Source: Vitis vinifera
Lineage: Eukaryota; Streptophyta; Magnoliopsida; Vitales; Vitaceae
Assembly: GCF_030704535.1 (NCBI RefSeq)
Contig: NC_081821.1
Location: 759,001-823,000 of the forward strand
Direction of reading: 5' to 3'
Length of the DNA: 64,000 nt
Positions 47,157-59,100 of this stretch are shown in pieces; position 1 is the stretch's first letter, and every line of letters begins with the position of its first letter. The position numbers were made by a program, and so were the translations under genes. The notes under the pieces were generated by a model. That model ran no database searches, was not told where the DNA came from, and saw only the letters and a program-made list of their open reading frames with translations.

Positions 47157-50100
47157 TCACTCCAGTTTCACTCTGCCTTCCTCCAGCTGTTGCTTCCTGG
47201 GCTCAGCAGGGAAATACTTTATGGCCACTAGGTCACCAACTCGGCTGATAACCTGACAAAAACCAGAAGGTCCAATAAGAAAATTGGTTACAACCACACT
47301 ACCAAAATTCTGTGTCAATGGAGTATTTTTGTGTGTACACATTATTATTAAATAGTGAAGCAGAACTAAGAACACAGCATATAGCAGCATCGTATGATTC
47401 TGAATTTTCCATCCATGACATTGTTTTTGTTTACTCGTACCACTCAACCAGATTCCTTTTGAACAGAATTTGGGCATAAGTCTTGGGTGTTCAGTTATAA
47501 TATGTTCCATGACTGTCCATATGCTACATGAAATCTATCATTATTTGGAAAAATAAAAAATAAACAATTTGGTGAAATGAAATATTTTGACTTTAATGGT
47601 GATAATCACAATAATGTAAAAAAATCACGGATTCCAAATAGGTCCAATAAAGTGCATCATCTAAAAACAAGTTTATTTTGATTCATAGTATTTCCAATGA
47701 ATATATTTGTTTTTCTGGGAATTTGCTTGCAGTCTTCAAAGAGGATTACAGTTCCCAAAGGAATTGCAATGTCATGCTCCTGAGGTGTCACAGAGGTAGT
47801 AGTGCATTGGTTCGCATATGATCTCAATAGGTTGGTCAGTTAGAGGAAGTGCGTGTTATCATCAGTGTAGGGGACTAGGGCCAGAGAACGGGGGCAAAAT
47901 ATATTAATGGAGGAAACACAAGAAATATAAATTCCAAATAGGCAGATAAAACAACAACCTCTAAGCCTTTAATCAGGTCTTCCCTGGTATGAGAAGCAGA
48001 AATGCAGATCCGTGCCCTGGCCAAAAGAAGTGGAGTAGCTGGAAAAGCAACTGTCACAACAGCAACCTGGAACAGCATAACTTGTCAATACTAGCCACAC
48101 AAGTGAACTTGAACTGGAGATTAATGAGCAGTGCTATACAAATGAATGACTTGGAATCTCTGTATTGCAGCTACTTTAATCAAGAATGAAAAGACATGAA
48201 TGGTGAATGTATAGAAATTAAAGATAAAGCTTACATTCTGTTTGAGACACTCCCGCGAAAAGGCAGGAATTTTGGCTGGATTGTAAAGCATTATTGGCAT
48301 TACAGGAGAATCATTATCTCCAAGAACCTCAAAGCCCATCTTCTGCAGTTCTGATCTGAAAAAGTTACTGTTCTCACGTATTCGTGCCAATTTCTGAGCC
48401 CCTAATATTTAAACAAAAGCAGATCAAACAATAAGCAAATAAGCTCAAGATCTAGGTTTGCAGAGCTGCATGAGCCACCATAAATGGTGAAATATAGAAG
48501 AGGGTGAACCTCTACTAGAGCCATCTTCTCCAAGAATAACCTTGATGGAAGATATAATCTGTTGTGCAGCTGGTGGTGATATTGAGGTTGCATATAGATG
48601 AGCAGGACAAGTGTACTTTAGATATTGAATCAGCTCCTGAAATAGCAAGAACATTTTAATCACTTAAGATGAACAACCAGGATTAATAACTCGTTCCAAT
48701 AGTTGAATTCTCCTATTAGTGTCACAGAAATAGAATAAAAAGAAGATAAGAGATGCAGTGCAGTTGTCGCTTCATATGTGCATGAAACGGCACCATAACC
48801 ATCTGTATACATGTTGGCTATCCAAAGAAATAAAACCACAACATCTATATAAAGATGAAGGAACTGAAGTACACAGAATGATGCCTGCCACTTCAAGAGA
48901 TGAAACCGAGCTACACAGGTAACCTTGATGCTTATAGTATGAAAAGATGTATGTTAATGACAGATCTAAGATCAATCATTGTCAACAAATTCCAGCCTCA
49001 CACCAACTTTGTGCATCAACTCATCAATTTCAACCAATACACCAACATTAGGTAGGGTGCTTTAGAATTGTGAAAAATGCACAAATCATTTCACTTGGCC
49101 ACCAAAGGAACATTCAGTCCATCACCCTGGTTATTGTATTTAGGTAAAGTAGCCCTGTAAAACCTCAACCAGTCGCCTTCCCAAACCAACGCAACCTGGT
49201 TTAAATTTAAAACCTGGAACCAGAGCTAAGCACAAGCAATGAACAAGTCAAGTATTACAGCTTCCTACAACAGACTCAATATTAGAAAATGCCCACAATT
49301 CACCTCGTTGAACAACGAGTTTAAAGCACATTCATCCGGAATACTAACTGAGATCCGTAATAAGCCCCTGAAGCCTGGCTTAGGTGGCAACAAATTGGGG
49401 TGAGGATGGTGAGGTTCTAGGCTTGACACCATATATCGCTCCACATAATTTTTTTTTTTAAAAAAAGAAGTTACCCACAAAAGAATAGCTCAGATCTGTA
49501 ATATGGTTTCTCAGTTTAGGGAACCTTAAAAACAAGTAAACAATGATGTTACATGGGGGTTCTCTATTAACTAACTTATTGCTTTGTTTTAGTTCAAATT
49601 GAAGCCAAAGAGAAATATGAGTTGATGATGACAAATATGCCCCATGATGTCCGAATTCACATTCATTATTTAACAAATTCAATGGTAGAACCAAGAAAAC
49701 ATACAACAAACAAACCTTGGATCCAGCAATATAACCACCACATGATCCAAAAGATTTTGTGAAAGTTCCCATCATAATATCCACATCAGCGGTATCCACA
49801 CCTAAGAGCTCACAGACACCTCTTCCTGTTTTCCCAACTGCTCCAATACTGTGTGCCTCATCCAAGTAAACATATGCCTACACCAAATAGAAAGATAGAA
49901 AAATGACAAACAAAAATATTTATGAAAAATGAAAATAGAGGCCCTAAGTTAAGATGCATCAAAGAGAAAACAGAGCTAAGAAACAAAGAACAAGATGAAT
50001 CATCGAAAGCTTTTGTCCACCATAATTATACATGAAAGTTTAGAAGAAGCATCTGCCCACACTCAAGACACACACAAATAAAACACCTTATAAGTCATGC

Positions 50101-52182
50101 TAGCATATCTGTAGCATGCACCACTGGATTGCAAGTTCTTTTGAGTAGAAGAGCAGACCTTGAAAACCAAAAGAAGGAGAAGAAAAATAATTTATCTAAA
50201 GCTTCACTTATGCAGCATATCAAGCCTTTTCATTTGGGATTGCTTCTAATGTTTAAAACACGAGAAAGCAAAAGATACCATCTAACAGATCCCCAACCTT
50301 ATATTTCTTGCAGATTGCAACAATCTCTGGGAGTTTGCAGAGTTCCCCTTCCATGCTATATATTCCTTCCACAACAACAATTATCTTCTTCCATGGTCTA
50401 TGTGTCCGGGGTTGTCCCTCAGCAATTTGTTCTCTCAAAACTTTCTCCAAGTGAGATGGTACTATAAGAAAGATGACATAGAACCATATCCATAAGAACA
50501 CTCAAATGTATGTTTCATAGGGTAAATTTACTCCAAAAAAACAAATGCAATATCAACATACTATTGTGTTGGAAAACTCGAACGGTAGCTCCTGATCCTC
50601 GAGCACCATTGACAATGGAGTTGTGGTTCAAAGAATCACTAATTATCAACCCCCCCTGTGAATCATCACAATGAAAGAAGAATTTCACATTGAATAAAGA
50701 ATTCAATGCCCATGCATTACATAAGCCTTGTACAATATAGACAATATCAATTTAAATAACTGAATACCTTCCCAATCAGGACCGGAAGGATAGCAGAGTT
50801 TGTCACATAGCCCATGCCAAAGACTATTGCAGCAGGCTTTCCAACAAAGTTTGCAACACATTCCTCCACTTCTTTATGCAATGTTGTGGTGCCTGATCAT
50901 ATATTTTTTAGTTAATAGATACCCATGTTCATGAAAACGGACTACCTTGAGGAAAAAGGGGGCGAAGAAAAAAACATACCTCCATCAACACGGGTGCTAC
51001 AGGTACCTGGGGAAAACCTCTTCAAAGACTCGATTACACGTGGTGTGCAGAATTCATCTGATGCGGCAAATCCAAGGTAATTGTATGACCCCAAGTTAAG
51101 ACACTTACTTATCTTTGTGGTTCGTCTGCATGAGATTGAACCAAATCAATTGATCCACCAAATATTTCAGGTTGAGTCAAAATCCAAGAGACTCCCAACA
51201 AGCAACCATACAAAAACTTTATTAACTCCTCCATGCAGCATACTAAGCCCTTTATTACACAATGACAATGCCAGAGACTAAGGTTAAAACCAAACCACAG
51301 TAATTGAAAAGCATCTATACACTCACTTTAGTGTCTTGTTATTGTCATTGGAGAACCTTTCAACTACATCAAACCAAGCATCTGGAGCACTCGATATTGG
51401 CCGGCCAAAACAGTCCTGGATATTCATCAACATATGGAATATTAGTTACAAATTTGAGCTGCTGAATCATGCATCCGATCAATCAAAACATCAATTTAGC
51501 AGTCAAACACGAAAAACACTAAAACATATTTAGGATCTTTAGCTACCATCCCAGAAAAAACAAAACCAAATGCAAAAATCCCAAAAAAGTTAGATTTGGA
51601 GTAAAAAGTTCATAGTCAAATCCAAAAATTTGCTTTTGTAACCAAACAAAATTGCCTTTTCCTCGCACAAAAACTTTTCTTCCTTTGCCATATTTGCAAA
51701 ATGTTGTATTCCACCAAACCAACTGACACAAAACACGACTCCCTTCCACTTTCCCGCAAATTTCCACCAAAAACTCAGGAATCCAACAAAATTTCATGTT
51801 TCGTTAATTTCCTCCCAATTTTCTCCGTAATCATCGAAAAAAAGCGAACATCAAAATTCCTTGCAATCAAACACCTGAATACGAAGATACAGCCTGCGAA
51901 TGTAGAAATCCTCAAGCCCTAAGCAGATCGGCGCGTAACCCTAAAAAACCGCAACAACATCAGCAACAATAACAACAATAATCTCAGAAAATTAAATTAC
52001 CAAAAGATTAACAAAATAAAAAACCAAAAAATACAAAATAAAAATAAGAAATGGACCTGAAGATTGCTGGCTTTCCACCAATCAAAGATCTTTCTGAAAA
52101 AGTCTCGAAACTGACCGAAGGCGAAGAGCAATCCATAGCTGAAGAGAGTGGTCAAGGCGGTCAAATATGGAATGGTAATCAT
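47157..52182 (-). CDS. LCB2: Serine palmitoyltransferase subunit 2 (long-chain base biosynthesis protein 2)
   Basis: Twelve minus-strand exons: 52182-52057, 51940-51875, 51415-51327, 51125-50980, 50892-50768, 50655-50562, 50461-50298, 49877-49716, 48636-48510, 48401-48235, 48066-47959 and 47252-47157. From [12 protein letters not shown] this gives 489 residues, the exact length I recall for Arabidopsis LCB2. With LCB1, this ER-membrane enzyme condenses serine and palmitoyl-CoA to 3-ketosphinganine, the first step of sphingolipid synthesis. The N-terminus has a hydrophobic anchor (about residues 8-25). The PLP-binding alpha-oxoamine synthase core shows [51 protein letters not shown] (Asp276, His279) and [12 protein letters not shown] with the PLP lysine at 311. 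An in-frame ATG three codons upstream (52191) is an alternative start. Frame and GT-AG sites hold throughout; no damage was seen. Confidence 0.97.
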
Positions 52183-52339
52183 TTCGATCAATCACTTCAT
52201 TCAAAGCTCCAGATCTGTAATCCAGAAATTATTCACGAACGCAATTGGAGAATTTTCATGAGAGAGGGAAGAGAGAAGGGAGAGAAAGAGGCCACTATAT
52301 GTGGGCCCCCAGTTTGGAAAATCAAAAAGCCCACAGTTT

Positions 52340-54082
52340 AATCAGTTTCGGGCCTTTGTGCCGACTGCTGTTCGGCACACTGTATTCTTGAATCTTGATT
52401 GAGTCCAATTTAAAGATTTAGCATTATCCGCAAATAAGAATTTTTAGAATTAAAATATAAAAGACAATTTTTCAATAAAAGTAATATTTATTAATTCATA
52501 ACTCAAAAATTTTCAAAATTTTTTCCATATTTTTAATTATTTCTTATAATACTCTATAAATAAAACACTTGAAAATACCGTAACTTTATTTATAAAAATA
52601 ATTTACTTTTAAAAAACTTAAAAATAATTGAAAATAATTTATTTTTATAAATAAATTTACGGAAATTTTAAGTGTTTTTTTTATAGAGTTTTAAGTGATA
52701 TAATTAAAAATATAAAAAGTATTTTGAAAACTTTTATACGTACATGAGTGTGTTATAAATTACGAGGACAAGAGGATATAACTATTTTACCTATTTGAAT
52801 TATTAAAACTATTGAAACAGTTTTTAAAAACTATTTTTAAAAATTATTTTTTGACAATTATTTTGAAAAATATTGTCCAACAAACCCATATTTATTATAT
52901 TTTTTTATAAAATAAATCAAATGAATAAAATTATTATTTTAATTTGATTTTCCATAAAAAGAAAAAAAATATAGAAAGCATAAAATTGTATATACTGATA
53001 GAAACTGGTAAGCAAATAATTAATTCTTATCAGTGACACATCAAATAGTTTTCAACTAAGAATATTTACGCATATACTTAATTTTATGATAGTGCTTTAC
53101 AATAATATTTTTTTTTCACGTCTTCTAGAATTGTTTCAAAATGACTCAGAAAATAGCTTCCCTCTTATCATCATTTTAACATTAAAAATCCGATTGATAG
53201 TTATTTTAAGAAACCCGCTTTTAATATTTCTAATACTTAAAAAATTTTATCAGTCTAACACTAAAAACAGCTTTTAAAATAACTTCCAAATGCGGTTAAA
53301 CATTATTCTTTTATAAGACATATATTATTATTTTAAAATAACCAATAAATATAATATTACAGTTACTTATTTTATAACTTTTTGAAATTATCTTTACAAC
53401 ATTTCTAGGAACTGTAATGATTTCCACCTTTCCTAGATTTCCGTCCTTTTCCAAATTTCTCTTCAATATTTCTAATATTTTCGAAAAAATCAGACCATCC
53501 ATCTTTTGATCCTTCAGTACAAAAGTAAAAAACCATAAAATAAAATAAAAAAACAAGGTGCTTCAGTTCAGTCCCCTTGATGCACACAGTTCAGCATAAT
53601 AGCAATAAGAAAAATGGAATTCCACTACATTAGAGCCGATGCTTGTGACGGGATAAGTAATTCACTAAAAAAAGAAAAAGCATTTTCCCAAAAAGGAAAG
53701 AAAAAAAAAAAAAAAACAAACCTTCAAAGGCTGTAACTGAAGATTGATTAAAGAAACAACCATGGTTTAATACTGGTAGCTGACAAATTCTTCAAAGGGC
53801 AAGTGTTAAAAGTAAGTACCATTTATCATACAACTAAGTCAGAAGAAACCTTTAGAAGCAGGGGATTCCATTTTCTTTCCAAAAATGGATGGAACTCCTT
53901 CTCAAACTGTTCACTATTTCTTTCTTCATTTGAAAATATAACTTAGTGATTGATAAAAGTGGATTTCCTCAACAGACACCCAACCAGATATACATAGCAA
54001 AGCTAGTCAGCCATATGTGTTCGGTGTTCCTCACCTGGGAGAATGCCTACAGAGACGAATAATACTAACCATGAGATGAGAA
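52340..54082. other. Intergenic region between LCB2 (promoter side) and FEY (3' side)
   Basis: Both genes are on the minus strand. The LCB2 promoter should lie just right of 52191 and the FEY 3' UTR just left of 54083. No exon was recognised. The sequence is strongly AT-rich, and its main structure is the foldback repeat at 52488-52766. Confidence 0.6.
52488..52766. mobile_element. Foldback element: long near-palindrome upstream of LCB2
   Basis: The left arm (about 52488-52613) and right arm (about 52628-52766) are inverted copies with a loop of about 15 bases. Pairs include ACTCTATAAATAAAACACTT against AAGTGTTTTTTTTATAGAGT, TAACTTTATTTATAAAAATA against TATTTTTATAAATAAATTTA, and CATATTTTTAATTAT against ATAATTAAAAATATA. 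Such stem-loop MITEs are sources of small RNAs in plants. It begins about 300 bases upstream of the LCB2 start codon. Confidence 0.8.
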
Positions 54083-56058
54083 CTACTCCTCCGCCTGACC
54101 CCCGTATCGGCATTTAACTTCTTCTCCTTCTATAAGCCTCTCCACAGAATCAAGAGGAAGACCAATCAGCTCCAATGTCTTCTCCCACACTCTGTAAGAA
54201 GTTTCAATGTTGTGGGCTTCTTCTGAAGGATTTGTTGGATTACAATCCTGAGAGATGAAAGCAGAGACAGGCCACTCGTCTGCTTTCAACATTTCACAGT
54301 ATTCTGGAATCTGCGGGTCAGTGGCTGCAAACAAAGCACTTCTAGAGCCTGCACATAGCATCAATCACAATGTTTGCTTCACATTTTTTCTGTTCCGCCC
54401 CCTTCTGTTGGGGGCTTTTAGTTTGTCTTTATTTTGCCTACCATAAGCCTATGCACAAAACCTAACCAAGGAGGTCACTAATGGGACAAGCCATTACAAG
54501 CTGAAGTAATTATGAAGCTATAGGAGGAAGTAACCGATTGAGGTTATGTGCTTAACAAAAACGTCATTGGTGAAGTAGTGATTAAGGGTTTGTTTGGTAA
54601 CTGTTATTTAAAACAAAACAAACTTTTAATAAAAATCAATTTTTTTTAGAATTTGTTCTGAAAACATGTTTTTTTATAACAAACTTGAGGCGTTTTCAGT
54701 TATCATTGGTAGAGTGTTCCAAGCAAGAATTGAAAAGACGAAGAATACTTTGGAAACTTTTGTATCATGGAGAATAAACCGATAAAACTGTTTTTCATAT
54801 TTGAGTTTCCAAATATAATTTTATTCCTGAAAACAATTGAGAACTGTTTTTGAAACTTGTCACCAAACAAATCCTAAATTACAATGGTTCTCCAATGTCT
54901 TAAAATTTTACAGAATAACACTCTAATACCCATGATAGAGGCTAAATTTCTCCTATTTTATATATGCTTATATGGATGGTGTGGTATTCCTGCAAAAAGG
55001 GTATCAATGCCTTATCATTAAATAAAACATTTACAAGGGCTAAACACACTGCTAAAAAAATGGTGGCTCCTTTCATCATGCATAAGGAGGTGAGTTTGTC
55101 CCATGCTATAAGATTGAGAATGCAATAGAATTTCATAATCGAAATAAAAAGATTAAGTATTGCTTAAGAGGACTCACCTTCTTGAGGAGTGAAGATAAAG
55201 TAGGGTATTAGATGATAAGCGGCTTGAACAATTCTAGGAAGATCCCTTGCCTGAATTAACAAAGTGAAGACCATAAGAGGGAAAAAAAATGTGCTGATGT
55301 ATTTTTATTAAAAATTTACATAAAAGCTAGTGTAATTCAGACACTGATAACACTCGGAAGATCTACAACTCTGCAAGGTCAGCATCAGAGTCATCACTGA
55401 AAGTAAACTAAGAGTGAATGATGGGGAATCAGTCATTTGTAACTTAGTAAAAAATTTGGAGATACCCATTCAAAAGATAGGGACAACATTTGGCAAAGGA
55501 GAAGGAAAATCAGGTAAGCCTGGCATAGGAGCCTTTTTGAATGTTGTTGTTTTTTCCCCTTTCTGATCACATTCATACAAGGATTTTGGCATATATAGAT
55601 CCAAAAGAAAAAACAAAAAAAAAACACACATAAACCTGCACAAGCACATCTATTTGATTATCAATATATACAAAAGAAAAACAAAAAAACACACACAAAT
55701 ACCTGCACAAGCACATGTATTTGATTATCATCCTTTAAGATAAAAGAATTGGAAATGAGACACTCACAACGTTTGTTTGGACCACTCCAGGTGACACACA
55801 TACTACACTAACACCAGCTTCAGCAGGTAGCCGCTTATGGAGGACACTGCTAAACTGGACCTGCAATCCATATTCCACACTAAGCATCAAGTTCATTATT
55901 TACAATTAAATCCATACTTGAGCAAATCTTGTAACATTTCACCATTTATCACACTGCAGCCTTGAGTAGTAAATGATGTTTCAAGCCAGAATGATTGGAA
56001 TTCAGAGCAAATGTTTGAAAACATTTAAATAACAAAAAGAAACAAACAAACAAACAAG

Positions 56059-56102
<44 letters not shown>

Positions 56103-59100
56103 TGAAGTATACATGCTTTAGCATAAAAAAAATTTACAACCTTATTTGAAACACAAGAAAAAGAGAGAAAAAGAACATACAAACAAATTCATGCTGAATG
56201 TTCATTATTCTGACAAGCATGTTTAAAAAAATTACATAATGTGCACTCACCATTACAGGCAACCATACAGGGATAAGCCACATGATCGATCAATCATATA
56301 ACATAAGTTGAATTTGGCATAGCTAATACCATACCTGACTATCGAATATGGCCATATGTTCAGTCTCTCTAACAAATACTTGAAGAAGAGATGGAAACTT
56401 TTTTGTTTTGATAAGTAAGCAAAGGTATTGTATTAATAAGACGTGCTAAAATAGCGGCCCAAAATGTACAAGAAAATGACACTCACCCCTTTACAGCTGA
56501 AACAAAAAAGAAAACTATCTAAACAAGATGTACAAAAAACAGTCATTCCTTCAACAGGAACCCACACAATCAATAAAATCTATTAACGTCAAAAAACCAT
56601 CTTTTATAAACAGTTTGGTCTCCGACCAAAGTAAATAAACAAAAGAAGCTTTTGGCCTTTAAAAGGATTGTCAAAGGCAATTCTATTTCTAGCCTTCCAA
56701 ACTGATCAAAACAAGCATAAAAGGCCTGCTTTCCACACTGTCCTGCGCTTTTTGCCCACCCAAGCTCCATTCCAGCCCAAGAAGGTCTCCCTTACTGATG
56801 AAGGGAACACTCAAAACACACCGAACAAGGTAAAAAACAGCTTCTCCACCTCCCTTGTCTTTTCGCAATGGAGAAGAAGATGGTTAATAGACTCTTCATG
56901 AGCTTGGCACAAAAAGCATCTATTTGCTAAGACCCACCCCCTCTTCTGAATTTGGTCCAAAGTTAGAACTTTTCCCCATGAAGCTTCCCAAGAAAAGAAA
57001 ATAATTTTTTGCTTCACACAAGAGTTCCATATTATCTTCATTGGGAAACAAACTGATGAGTTCGACTCTAAGACTTTGTAAAGGGACTTTACCAAGAAGT
57101 TGTCATCTTTGGACTCCAACCACCTCACCCTATCTTCCTTATCCAACAACACTCCTTCCCCACACAAGCGCCCCAACAGGTTCTCCACCTCATCCAACTC
57201 TCAATCGTCGAAGGGCCTAGTGAAACGAGGGTTCCAACTCCCTCCCCCCCTTCCCTTTCCCCACTTGCTAAACCAGTCCATACATCACTCACCCATGCCT
57301 CTTTGGATGCAGCTAAAGCAAATAAAAAGGGGAAAGATTCGCACAATGATGAAGTTCCACACCACTTATCCTTCCAAAAGCTCACCCTCCAGCCATTACC
57401 ACCACAAAAGATATTCTAGTGCTAACAAGGTGGCCAAGCTTCCTAATTGCTTTCCACAAACCTACTCCATACCCCTCCCTAACCTCATGGGAACACCACC
57501 CACCTCGATCCTCCCCATATTTCCCCCTTATAACCTGGTTCTAAAAAGCCTCTCTTTCATTTGCAAAACACTATGTCCATTTGCCAAGGAAAGCCTTATT
57601 GAGCATAGCAAGACTCTTAACTCCAACACCCCTTTTCTTTTATCTATACAAATTGTCGACCACCTCACTAAATGAGGTTTACGCTCAAGAGCCCCACCTC
57701 CCCACAAAATATCCCTCTAAATTTGCTCCAATCTCATTCTAATCACTCTTGGCAGATGAAGGATGAACGTAAAATAAATAGGCAAACTGGACAAAGTACT
57801 GTGAATCAATGTAATTCTCCCGCCCTTAGAGATATATTGTCGCTTCCACAACATAGCCAATCTTTTTCAAAATCTTTCGTCAATACCATCCCAAGCTACC
57901 ACGGAATTAAAAGGAGCTCCTAGCGGCATTCCCAAGTAGGTGGACGGTAGACTTCCCACCTTGCAGCCCAGATCACAAGCCAAATCATCCACATTCTCCA
58001 CCCTTCCCACTAGGATCAACTCACTTTTATCCATATTAGCCTTCAACCCAAAGATTACCTCAAACCACATCAACAACCAGCACAAAAACGTCATTTGCTC
58101 CTCCCACGCCTCACAAAAAATCAGTGTATCATCAACAAACAGCAGATGGGAGACCTTGACCCCTTCACCTCCTCTACCCCTTACTTGACAAGCTGATAAA
58201 AAGCCACCACAGACTGCTCTCGTTAAAAGATAGCTGAGGGCTTCCATTGCTATCACAAAAAGGTAAGGTGAAAGCGGGTCTCTCTGCCTTAAGACCCCTA
58301 GAACTTTGAAAAAAAACCCAATAGTGTTCTGTTAACTAAAATGGAAAAACTGGTTGTGGATAAACACCACTTAATCCACCTTAACCACTTCTCCCCAAAC
58401 CCCATTTTCTCCATACCTGTAAGCAAAAACGACCACTCCACATGATCATAGGCTTTTGAAGAAGAGATGGAAACTAAAAATTATTCCATAAAATTTTTGA
58501 ATTTTTGTTTGTATGCATGCACCCATGTTATGGGTTCTAATATAAGTGCTACAAGAACTTGAACACAGCCAAAAAGACAAAAAAGAAGTGGATGAAGGTA
58601 GTGAAAAAAATAAACAAATATGAATTTAGGATGTGTCCAACATGAAACTGACCTTGATTTAACACATTTCCAACTCTATTTTTCATTTTCTGAATGTTAA
58701 ATTCTCATAAGAAGATTTTAAAGTTCTGTGAAGTACATACAGGGATATATATATATATATATCCTCTAATCATCCTGGATGAGATGAATGACAAACCTTT
58801 CCTTTTATCCTTTTTCTTTAAATGACAACCCAAACTCAGTTCGAAAACAAAATTAATTTTCTTCACAGAATGAAATATGAAAACAACCACAATCTAAAGG
58901 AAAGAAAACATTCCCAAGCCCAGAAACTATTGATTTAAATATGCCAAACTTTTGAGTGCACCTGTGCTAGCTTGCTGCTAGAGTATCCAACCAAACTTGT
59001 ATATTTTCTTTTCCCAGAAACAACATTCATATCTTCCGTGTCAACAAAGCCAATGTAATGCATCTGCATAGAGAAAAATTGACAAACTGCTCTTAGAATT

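Noticed and set aside
52182-52191. Start of LCB2 at the upper ATG (MIEMITIPY)
   Set aside because: It is in frame and possible, but the ATG at 52182 gives the family-typical [12 protein letters not shown] start and exactly 489 residues.
57100-57675. 191-codon plus-strand frame
   Set aside because: It is antisense to the LINE ORF2, whose minus-strand reading explains the sequence.
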